Program-made: the position numbers and the translations under genes
NCBI GenBank assembly: GCA_052388135.1
Contig: JBQTIM010000080.1
Span: forward strand, 1-18,927
Length of the DNA: 18,927 bases
Source of the DNA: JBQTIM01 sp052388135
GTDB lineage: Bacteria > Elusimicrobiota > Elusimicrobia > FEN-1173
Direction: 5' to 3'
The notes under the pieces: generated by a model
The model's database searches: none
What the model saw: only the letters and a program-made list of their open reading frames with translations
What the model was told of the DNA's origin: nothing
Part shown: positions 6,026-12,454 of the stretch, in pieces
How the letters are laid out: each line of letters starts with the position of its first letter
Position numbering within the stretch: the first letter of the stretch is position 1

Positions 6026-7491
6026 TTCTTCTCCAGGACGGGCCCCAACGCCCAGGCCAGGGCGAAGGTGAGCAGCGTCCCGAAAATGATGAGCCAGCTC
6101 CAGCCCAGGGCGATGACCTTGGTTTCCGAGAGGATCAAAAGGACCAGCATCGTCAGCGCGCTCACGACCATGGCCGCCACGTTGGCCCGGTCGGCCCGGC
6201 GGCGGGTGAGCAGGCCCAAAAGGAACACGCCCAGCAGGGACCCGAAGGTGACGCCGCCGGTCTTGAAGGCCATCCAAAGGATTTTATCGAAGAAGCTGAA
6301 CCCCCACGCCAGCGCGGCCAAGACGATGCCGAAGGCCGCCACGCAGACGCGCGACACCTTCAAATAATGGGCGTCCTCCGCGCCGCGCCGGAACAGGGGG
6401 CGGTATATGTCGGTCACGAAAGAGGCCGACAAGGACGCCAGGGGCGAATCGATGCTGGCGAGAAAAATGGTGGAGAGCAGGAGACCTTTCAGGAGCGGCG
6501 GCATGACGTTGCCGATGAAGAAAGGAAATATTTTGTCCGTTTTCTCCGGCAGCGCCAGGCCGGGGTTCTGGGCGAAGAAAACGTAAAGCCCCGTTCCCAC
6601 GGCGAGGTAGATCATCAGCACGGTGAAGCTGGCGGGGATGGTGAGGAGCATGGTTTTCTGGCTCTTCGCCCGCGTCTCGACGGTGAGGAGGCGCTGCATC
6701 AGATCGTGGTCGGTGCCGAAGGCGGCCAGGGAACCGAACAGGCCGTTGAGCACCGCCAGCCAGAGGATGTTCGGGCTGGCCAAAACGGTTTTGAGGAAAC
6801 CGGGATCGGTCGGCGCCGGACCCCAGTTGATGACGTTCATGCGCCCCGCCGCCTCCGCCGTGCGGAAAATGACGGGCAGCCCCCCCTCCACGCGTCCGGC
6901 CAAAAAAATCAAAGTGGCCGCGCCGCCCGCCAAAATCGTGAGCCCCTGGAAAACGCTGGCCCAAATTCCCGCCCGGATTCCCCCCAGGGCGATGTAGAGC
7001 CCGCTCACCACCGTGAAAAAGGCGATGGCCGGCAAAATGGGCCAGCCCAGCAAAACCGACAGGGCCAGAGCCGCCGCCATGAGCCGCACGCCGGAACCCA
7101 GCAGCCGCGTGATGAAGAAAAACACGGCCCCCGCCGCCTGGGTGAGGGCGCCGAAGCGCGCCCCCAGGAACTCGTAGATGGTGACGCAGTTGAATTTGTA
7201 GAAAGCCGGGATGAAGAGGAAGGCGATGACCGCCCGGGCCGCCGCCGAACCCAGGAAGAACTGGGCGTATTGCCAGTTTTCGGAGTAGGCCACGGCGGGC
7301 ACGGAGATGACGGTGACGGCGCTGACCTCCGTGGCCACGAAAGACAGGCACGCGGCCCACCAGGGGATTTGCCGGTTCGCCAGGAAGAAATCCCGGGTGG
7401 AATCCTGGCGCCGGAAACGGATGCCGATCCAGATCAGGACGGCGGCGAAAGCCGCGGGAACGACGACGTCGACGAATGTCAGCGCGGGCAT
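6022..7491 (-). CDS. Sodium:solute symporter (SSS family), candidate MurNAc/amino-sugar transporter
   Basis: The 489-residue product is an Na+-coupled transporter of the SSS/SLC5 type (LeuT fold) in the inner membrane, with about 12-13 hydrophobic segments. Family marks are DFFLANRQIPWW at 34-45 after TM1, GTDHDLMQRLLT at 259-270, and the Na+-site region SIDSPLASLSAS at 346-357. The ATG at 7491 precedes TM1 directly; no clear Shine-Dalgarno is seen. It is co-translated with the VTT gene (ATGA overlap) and lies next to namZ and murQ. SSS transporters in murQ loci, such as MurT of Tannerella forsythia, import MurNAc, so MurNAc or another wall sugar is the inferred substrate. Sequence alone does not settle specificity, as SSS members also carry sialic acid, glucose, proline and others. 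A promoter is visible 150 nt upstream. Confidence 0.9.
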   Translation of the reverse strand: MPALTFVDVVVPAAFAAVLIWIGIRFRRQDSTRDFFLANRQIPWWAACLSFVATEVSAVTVISVPAVAYSENWQYAQFFLGSAAARAVIAFLFIPAFYKFNCVTIYEFLGARFGALTQAAGAVFFFITRLLGSGVRLMAAALALSVLLGWPILPAIAFFTVVSGLYIALGGIRAGIWASVFQGLTILAGGAATLIFLAGRVEGGLPVIFRTAEAAGRMNVINWGPAPTDPGFLKTVLASPNILWLAVLNGLFGSLAAFGTDHDLMQRLLTVETRAKSQKTMLLTIPASFTVLMIYLAVGTGLYVFFAQNPGLALPEKTDKIFPFFIGNVMPPLLKGLLLSTIFLASIDSPLASLSASFVTDIYRPLFRRGAEDAHYLKVSRVCVAAFGIVLAALAWGFSFFDKILWMAFKTGGVTFGSLLGVFLLGLLTRRRADRANVAAMVVSALTMLVLLILSETKVIALGWSWLIIFGTLLTFALAWALGPVLEKK

Positions 7492-7642
7492 GCGAAGGAA
7501 AACCGGAAGTGCGGGCGGGCCGGCGAGCGCGGAAGGCGCCGCCGCTCAGCCCTCACGCCCCGCCCTCGGCGGCCAAGGCATTTTTACGCCGGGACCGGGC
7601 TCGTCCCACGGCGCATTGAATTTCATTTTAGCGCAGTGTCTC

Positions 7643-7670
7643 ATAATACCCTCGACACATTAAATGTCAT
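7643..7670 (-). promoter_or_regulatory. Candidate promoter and operator of the symporter-VTT operon
   Basis: On the minus strand a -35 ATGACA (7670-7665) and a -10 TATTAT (7648-7643) are separated by 16 nt; each matches consensus at 5 of 6 positions. A perfect inverted repeat ACATT-A-AATGT (7657-7667) overlaps the -35. A second pair of arms, GTGTC/GACAC (7636-7640 and 7654-7658), flanks the -10. These could bind a repressor. The leader to the symporter ATG would be about 145 nt. Confidence 0.55.
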
Positions 7671-7696
7671 TGCGAGCCGAAGGCGAAGCAATCCCA
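7665..7696. repeat. REP-like short palindromic repeat
   Basis: The segment starts TGTCATTGCGAG and ends GAAGCAATCCCA, with inverted arms ATTGC (7669-7673) and GCAAT (7688-7692). From memory, repeats of the form TCATTGCGAG...GAAGCAATC occur in many copies in diverse bacterial genomes. Only one copy is in this window, so its repetitive nature here is inferred. It contributes the -35 box of the symporter promoter. Confidence 0.5.
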
Positions 7697-7782
7697 TCAG
7701 CCGGTGTGGCGAAATCAGGATTTAAATCGCTCGAAGTCCGGGATTGATTCGTCGCAAAGAGCGCTCTCGCATAACATAAGTG

Positions 7783-7801
7783 AAAAAGTGTTGGAGACAC
7801 T
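7783..7801 (-). terminator. Weak candidate terminator after namZ
   Basis: On the minus strand a 5-bp stem (AGTGT 7801-7797 with ACACT 7791-7787) with a 5-nt loop is followed by TTTTT (7787-7783). It overlaps the namZ stop codon. The stem is short and AT-containing, so termination may be weak. Confidence 0.35.
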
Positions 7802-9092
7802 AGGGATAGAGCAGGTAAGGCTTGCGTTGCCGCATAAACGCCTCGGCGCCGGCATGGAAGGGCACCAGGATTTGCTTGGCGGTTTGATCCGAGATGAACG
7901 CGTCTTCGAAGCGTTTGGAGCCCACCAGGCGCGGCATCTCCTCCCAGCGCAGCTCGAAGCGGGTGCGATACAAATCCCGCACGGCGCAGGCGGCGTGGGT
8001 GAAAACATCCATGGTCCGCAGGGCGTCGGGATCGGTCACCACCAGGCGGACGCCTCGGCAAAGCTGGCCGGAATAGAGGTTTTGTCCGTCGGGCATGAAA
8101 GTGACGGGCTTGAACCGGACGCCCGGAAGCCGCGCCTTGGAGAGCCGCTTGGCGAGCGCCTTGCCGTCCATCCAGGGCGCGCCCAAAACCTGGAAGGGAA
8201 TCGAAGTGCCCCGGCCCACGGAAACGTTGGTGGCCTCGAAGGCGCCGATGCCCGAATACAGCAGGGCCGTGCGGGGGTCGCGGATGTTGGGCGACGGCGG
8301 TATGAACTTGAGCCCCGTGTCCTGCCACCAGCCCCGGTTCCAGCCCTCCATTTTGATCACGCGCAGGCGGGCGCCCAGGCGCGCCTGGTCGTTGTGAAGG
8401 ACGGCGATTTCCCCCACCGTCAAGCCGTGGCGCGCGGGAACGCTGAAATAAGCGGTGAAGTGCCGGATGGACGGATCGAGGATTTCCCCTTCCACGATCC
8501 GCCCCGTGATGGGGTTGGGCCGGTCGAACACGTAAAACTCGATGCCGGCCTTGGCCGCCTCCTCCAGCGCGTAGCCCATGGTCGTGATGTAGGTGTAGAA
8601 CCGGGCGCCCACGTCTTGAATGTCGAAGACCAGGGCGTCCAGGCCCTTGAGCATTTCCGGCGTGGGCCGCTTGGTTTTGCCGTAAAGGCTGTAGACCAGC
8701 ACGCCGCCGTGGATGTCGTCCTCGATGCGCTGGCCGTGCTCCACCCGGCCCGTGAACCCATGCTCGGGCGAGAAGACCGCCGCCAGCTTCACGGACGGCT
8801 CGCTCTTCAGCAAGTCCACGATGTGCCGGCCGCGGCGGTCGACCCCGGTGTGGTTGGTGATGACGCCGACTTTTTTTCCGCGCAAGGGCAGGAACCCGTC
8901 GGCCACCATGACGTCCAGGCCCGTGAAAACTTCGGCGCGGGCGGAGCCGGGAACGGCGCCGAGGGCCAAGGGCAAAGAGCAGAGGGCAAGCAACAGCGAA
9001 CGGCCGATGGGAGGGCGCTTCGCCGCGAATGCGCCTGCTCCCCGGCCCTTGCTTCCTGTTGCCGGCGGACTCTTTGCTTTCGGCCGGCTCAT
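7800..9092 (-). CDS. namZ: Exo-beta-N-acetylmuramidase NamZ (DUF1343), exported
   Basis: NamZ-type enzymes (GH171, formerly DUF1343) remove MurNAc from the non-reducing end of peptide-free glycan chains. The 430-residue product has an N-terminal export signal: a long basic n-region (1-31), a hydrophobic core (about 32-46) and a likely cleavage after ARA at 51-53. Family blocks follow: GVITNHTGVDRRG (76-88), SPEHGF (108-113), DIQDVGARFYTYIT (157-170), DRPNP (190-194) and HGLTVGE (222-228). The ATG at 9092 overlaps the murQ stop (ATGA) and has a Shine-Dalgarno-like AAAGG upstream. A longer open frame upstream is an antisense shadow of murQ. Context with murQ, nagZ and an amino-sugar kinase strongly supports cell-wall salvage. 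The unusually long n-region suggests the true start could be somewhat further in. Confidence 0.9.
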   Translation of the reverse strand: MSRPKAKSPPATGSKGRGAGAFAAKRPPIGRSLLLALCSLPLALGAVPGSARAEVFTGLDVMVADGFLPLRGKKVGVITNHTGVDRRGRHIVDLLKSEPSVKLAAVFSPEHGFTGRVEHGQRIEDDIHGGVLVYSLYGKTKRPTPEMLKGLDALVFDIQDVGARFYTYITTMGYALEEAAKAGIEFYVFDRPNPITGRIVEGEILDPSIRHFTAYFSVPARHGLTVGEIAVLHNDQARLGARLRVIKMEGWNRGWWQDTGLKFIPPSPNIRDPRTALLYSGIGAFEATNVSVGRGTSIPFQVLGAPWMDGKALAKRLSKARLPGVRFKPVTFMPDGQNLYSGQLCRGVRLVVTDPDALRTMDVFTHAACAVRDLYRTRFELRWEEMPRLVGSKRFEDAFISDQTAKQILVPFHAGAEAFMRQRKPYLLYP

Positions 9093-9985
9093 TTCAGCGC
9101 CTTTCTCAACGACCCGCCCGCTCTGTCCAAGGCCTTCATCGCGGCGGCGAAGGGCAGTTTCCTGCGCGCCATCAGGATGGCCGGCTTCACCCGGCCGCCG
9201 GCCTCTTTGAAAAGGGCGGCGGCTTCCTCCTCGGAAACGCCGCCCAAGCCCTGGATCAGGCGCCGGCCCCGGGCGGACAGCTTTTCGGAGCGGGGTTGAA
9301 GGTCCACCATCCAATGCTTGTAGACTTTCCCCAGCCGCACCATGGAGAGCGTGGTGAGCATGTTGAGCACCATCTTGCAGGCCGTGCCCGCTTTGAGCCG
9401 GGTGGAGCCCGTGACGATTTCCGGCCCCGTCTGGAGGGAGACCACCACGTCGGCCACCGTCTTCAAAGACGCGCGCGCGTTGCAGGTCACCAAAATCGTG
9501 CGGGCGCCGCGCCCCCGGGCCGCCGTCAGGGCCGCCAACGTGAAAGGCGTCACGCCGCTGGCCGCCACGCCCACCACCGCGTCCCCGCGCCGCACCAAGC
9601 GGCGCACGGCCGCCTCCGCCTCCAGGGCGCGGTCCTCTGCGCCTTCCTGGGACCGGAACACCGCCTGGGAGCCGCCGGCCATGAACGCCTGCACGAGGCC
9701 GGGCTCCGTGTTGAACGTGGGAGGGCATTCCGCCGCCTCCATCACGCAGAGGCGTCCGCTGGTTCCGGCGCCGAAAAGGAACAGCCGCCCGCCCGCCTCC
9801 AGGCACGACGACACCAAGGCCACGGCCCGCGCCACGTCGGCCCGGGCCCGCCCCACGGCCTCCGCCGGCCGGCGGTCCTCCCGGTTCATCAAAGCCACCA
9901 GGCGGGAAACGGACAACACATCCAAATCGCGGGACGAGGGATTGGGCTGCTCGGTGGGAAGGCGCGAGAATTCAATATTGGCCAT
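9089..9985 (-). CDS. murQ: N-acetylmuramic acid 6-phosphate etherase
   Basis: MurQ cleaves the lactyl ether of MurNAc-6-phosphate to give GlcNAc-6-phosphate and D-lactate in the cytoplasm. The product is 298 residues, the same length as E. coli MurQ. It has the N-terminal motif TEQPNPSS (11-18), the SIS-domain phosphosugar loop GAGTSGR (72-78), the ECPPT block with Glu86, and EGAED with Glu117. These two glutamates correspond to the catalytic pair of E. coli MurQ (Glu83/Glu114). The ATG at 9985 matches the family N-terminus. The open frame continues upstream to 10153, but that part overlaps nagZ and has no homology. Its stop overlaps the namZ start, so the two form an operon, divergent from nagZ. 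Confidence 0.96.
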   Translation of the reverse strand: MANIEFSRLPTEQPNPSSRDLDVLSVSRLVALMNREDRRPAEAVGRARADVARAVALVSSCLEAGGRLFLFGAGTSGRLCVMEAAECPPTFNTEPGLVQAFMAGGSQAVFRSQEGAEDRALEAEAAVRRLVRRGDAVVGVAASGVTPFTLAALTAARGRGARTILVTCNARASLKTVADVVVSLQTGPEIVTGSTRLKAGTACKMVLNMLTTLSMVRLGKVYKHWMVDLQPRSEKLSARGRRLIQGLGGVSEEEAAALFKEAGGRVKPAILMARRKLPFAAAMKALDRAGGSLRKALK

Positions 9986-10067
9986 CGATCCCAGAATATC
10001 AATTTCCCGGGCGGGCCGTCCACCGCTCTTGGTTGCGGCGGTACCGAAGACTTGATAGGTTGTACTC
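9986..10067. promoter_or_regulatory. Divergent control region between murQ-namZ and nagZ-kinase
   Basis: This 82-nt gap must hold the promoters of both arms, or parts of them. AT-richer patches lie next to each start (9970-9998 and 10050-10066), but no hexamer pair matches consensus well on either strand. A near-perfect inverted repeat (10020-10026 with 10035-10041, one mismatch, 8-nt spacer) sits centrally and could be an operator or hairpin. No regulator gene is adjacent. Confidence 0.45.
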
Positions 10068-11570
10068 ATGCTCCTCGAGGAATTGGTCGGGCGGACGTTG
10101 ATCTTCGGGATTCCGGGGACCCGCGTGACGCCGGCGGATGTGAGGCTTTTCAAGGAGACCCGCGCGGGCGGGATTATTTTTTACCGCATCAACTTCGAGT
10201 CCCCCGCCCGGTTGAAGGGGCTCATCGCGGACATGGAATCGGCCCTGGGGCGGCGCCTGCTGGTGACGACGGACCACGAGGGCGGGCGGGTGGTGATGTT
10301 TCGCGACGGCGTCACGATTTTTCCGGACGGCCTGACCCTGGGCCGGACGGGCAAAATCGCCTACGCGCGCCGGCAGGGAGAAACGGAAGGCCGCGAATTG
10401 CGGCGGCTGGGGGTGGACGTGAACTTTGCTCCCGTGGCGGACGTGTTGACGGAGGAGTTCAGCCCCAACATCGGCATTCGCGCCTACGGCCGCGACCCCG
10501 CCCTCGTCGCCCGCTTGGCCGCGGCCCGCATCCGCGCCATGCAAAAAGCCGGCGTCAGCGCCTGCGCCAAGCATTTTCCCGGTCTCGGCCGCGCCACCAA
10601 AGACCCGCACTTGGACCTGCCGGTCATCCGCTCCACCTGGAAAGACATTCGCCGCAACCATCTCAAGCCCTTCCTCGCGGCCATGGAGGCGGGCGTTGAC
10701 GGCGTCATGTCCTCCCATCCCCTTTACCCGAACCTCGAGCCCGCGCCCCGCACGCCCGCGACGTTCTCCCGCCGGCTCATCCACGGGCTTCTGCGGGAGG
10801 AGCTGGGATACAAAGGCGTAATCTTCAGCGACGACATGGAAATGGGGGCCTTGAAAAAACTTTGCCCCATGGATCGCGCCGCGGTCCTGGCCGCGCGGGC
10901 CGGGCACGACATGATCCTTTCCTGCCACCGGGCCGACGTCCAGCGGCAGATTCACCGCGGATTGCTGGACGCTTACAAGAGCGGCGAGCTTTCCGTGGCG
11001 GAGCTTGAGAAAAGCGTCGAGCGCATCGATCGCCTCGGCGCCGAGAGAATCCGACGTTTCGGGCCGGGGAGGGCCCGCGCCGAGAGGGACGGCTCGGCCC
11101 TGGCTCTGCGCATCGCCCGGGAAGGAACGCGGGTGAGGGACCCTCGGGGCCTGCTGCCGCTGGAGGGACGCCGCTCCGTGAGCGTGATTTTCCCGCGGCT
11201 TTCCGAGCTTTCCCTGCGGATCATGATCGAGCGCCCCTTGGAGAGCGAAAGGGCTTTTCTCAAGGACAACCTGCCGCAGGAAGCGGCCGTCCACATTCTT
11301 TCCATGGAGCCGCGGCCGGCGGAAATCGCCCGGGCCGTCCGCGGCGCCCGCGAGGCGGAAGCCACCGTCCTGTTTTGCTTCGACGCCCATCTTTCCGCCG
11401 GTTGGCGGCGCGCGCTGCGCGACCTGCAAAAAAGCGCCCGCCGCTTCGTCCTCGTCCTTCTGCGCGACCCTTACGACGAGGAATACGCCGCGCCCTCCAC
11501 CGCGGTCGTGACGGCCTACGGGTTCCGCCTCTGCCAAATACGGGCGTGCCTGGAAAAAATATTTCCATGA
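10068..11570 (+). CDS. nagZ: Beta-N-acetylglucosaminidase NagZ (GH3), two-domain, no signal peptide
   Basis: NagZ releases GlcNAc from GlcNAc-(anhydro)MurNAc muropeptides. The 500-residue product has a GH3 TIM-barrel domain (about 1-340). It shows TTDHEGGRV (67-75), NIGIRAYGRDP (134-144), KHFPG (168-172), the general acid/base Asp-His dyad as D179-P-H181, and SDDMEMG (254-260) with the nucleophile aspartate. A C-terminal alpha/beta domain (about 350-500) follows, as in Bacillus-type NagZ; Gram-negative NagZ usually stops near 340. No signal peptide is present: the barrel starts at once, so the enzyme is inferred cytoplasmic. The usual KHFPGHGDT block reads KHFPGLGRAT here. The ATG at 10068 has only a weak AGG upstream. 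The stop overlaps the kinase start (ATGA). Confidence 0.93.
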   Translation: MLLEELVGRTLIFGIPGTRVTPADVRLFKETRAGGIIFYRINFESPARLKGLIADMESALGRRLLVTTDHEGGRVVMFRDGVTIFPDGLTLGRTGKIAYARRQGETEGRELRRLGVDVNFAPVADVLTEEFSPNIGIRAYGRDPALVARLAAARIRAMQKAGVSACAKHFPGLGRATKDPHLDLPVIRSTWKDIRRNHLKPFLAAMEAGVDGVMSSHPLYPNLEPAPRTPATFSRRLIHGLLREELGYKGVIFSDDMEMGALKKLCPMDRAAVLAARAGHDMILSCHRADVQRQIHRGLLDAYKSGELSVAELEKSVERIDRLGAERIRRFGPGRARAERDGSALALRIAREGTRVRDPRGLLPLEGRRSVSVIFPRLSELSLRIMIERPLESERAFLKDNLPQEAAVHILSMEPRPAEIARAVRGAREAEATVLFCFDAHLSAGWRRALRDLQKSARRFVLVLLRDPYDEEYAAPSTAVVTAYGFRLCQIRACLEKIFP

Positions 11571-12454
11571 GACGAAGCCCGGGGGGCCCGGTCCGGCGGA
11601 CGGCCGTCGTTTCCGTGGGCGTGGACCTGGGCGGCAGTTTGCTGCGAGCGGCGGGAGCGGATTCGCGGGGAAAGATTTTGAAGCGCTTCCGGGCGCCGGC
11701 TCCGCCGAAGGACGGGCTGGCCGCTGCCCTGCGGGCGCTTTGGCGGCGGTGGAAAATCCCGCGGCCGGCTTATTTGATCGTGGGATCCAAAGGCGTGTGG
11801 ACGCCGGCGGAGCGGCGATCCTTGAAAAAGCGGCTTCTTTCCCTGGCGGGAAAAGTCGCGGTGACGTCCGACGTGGAGCTGGCTTTCGAAAGCGCTTTGA
11901 CTCCGGCGGGCGGAACGCCGGGCCGCGCGCCGGGCCTGTTGATCTTGGCCGGCACGGGGTCCATCGCCTTGGGCCGGGACCCCCGCGGCAAAGCGTCCCG
12001 GGCCGGCGGGCTGGGTCCGGCGGTGGGCGACGAGGGATCGGGTTTCTGGCTGGGCCGGCAGTATTTGAGATCGGCGGCGGGCGAACGGGAGAATCGGAAA
12101 GGCCGCGCCTCGGCGGCGGAGGTGGCCGCCTTGGCGGCGACGGTGTTAAAGAAAGCGCGTACGGACCGCGAATGCGCCCGGCTGGTCGCGGCGGCGCAAA
12201 TTCATTTGGCCAAGCTCGTCTTGGACGCGGCGCGGCCCCTGCGGTTCGGCCCCCTCGTTTCCGTTTCCTGGGCGGGCGGTCTGTTCCAGGATGGAAATTT
12301 CCGGCGGGGATTTTTTAAAACGCTCTCGGAACTGGGGAGCGGGAGGCGCTTCGCGGTCCTCCCCCCCCGCCGCCGGCCCGAGGAAGCCGCCGCGGCCTGG
12401 GGCGGCGCCTTTCAGGGAACGGAGTCCGCCTTCGCCTTCCTCACCAGGAAATAA
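11567..12454 (+). CDS. BadF/BadG/BcrA-family amino-sugar kinase (GlcNAc/MurNAc kinase, MurK/NagK-like)
   Basis: The 295-residue product is an ASKHA-fold sugar kinase. It carries the phosphate-1 loop VGVDLGGSLLR (17-27), a likely catalytic-base aspartate in TSDVELAF (Asp102), the phosphate-2 loop AGTGSIALG (128-136), and the family block GLGPAVGDEGSGFWLG (148-163). This block is typical of BadF/BadG N-acetylglucosamine kinases. The ATG at 11567 overlaps the nagZ stop (ATGA); a longer frame upstream lies inside nagZ and is discarded. Members of this family phosphorylate GlcNAc, MurNAc or both (MurK of Clostridium, MurK of Tannerella). With murQ present and no MurP PTS or AnmK seen, MurNAc 6-phosphorylation is the likely role, with GlcNAc from NagZ as a second substrate. 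Its 3' end overlaps the convergent mltA by 43 nt. Confidence 0.88.
   Translation: MRRSPGGPVRRTAVVSVGVDLGGSLLRAAGADSRGKILKRFRAPAPPKDGLAAALRALWRRWKIPRPAYLIVGSKGVWTPAERRSLKKRLLSLAGKVAVTSDVELAFESALTPAGGTPGRAPGLLILAGTGSIALGRDPRGKASRAGGLGPAVGDEGSGFWLGRQYLRSAAGERENRKGRASAAEVAALAATVLKKARTDRECARLVAAAQIHLAKLVLDAARPLRFGPLVSVSWAGGLFQDGNFRRGFFKTLSELGSGRRFAVLPPRRRPEEAAAAWGGAFQGTESAFAFLTRK

Larger units (their letters stand above)
7492..7799. other. 308-nt intergenic region between namZ and the symporter gene
   Basis: No convincing gene lies here. The symporter-proximal half (7492-7610) is very GC-rich and forms the probable symporter leader. The distal half is AT-richer and holds a candidate promoter (7643-7670), a perfect 11-nt inverted repeat, a REP-like repeat (7665-7696), a 10-nt palindrome AGAGCGCTCT (7758-7767) and a weak terminator for namZ (7783-7801). 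Open frames crossing it continue from antisense reads of namZ and lack coding support. Confidence 0.6.

Noticed and set aside
6026..6277. Upstream extension of the VTT gene to 286 codons
   Set aside because: It lies inside the symporter gene in another frame and is Arg/Gly/Pro-rich. The ATGA start has a good Shine-Dalgarno.
6367..7725. Plus-strand open frame of 452 codons antisense to the symporter
   Set aside because: Composition is Arg/Gly/Glu-rich with no recognisable domain, and the opposite strand is a well-matched SSS transporter.
7660..8328. Open frame of 222 codons on the minus strand across the namZ 3' end and intergenic region
   Set aside because: It is an out-of-frame read of namZ running into the repeat-containing gap, with no conserved motif.
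9092..9806. Upstream extension of the namZ frame to 668 codons
   Set aside because: The extra part is antisense-frame read of murQ with no homology. The start overlapping the murQ stop has a Shine-Dalgarno and leads into a signal peptide.
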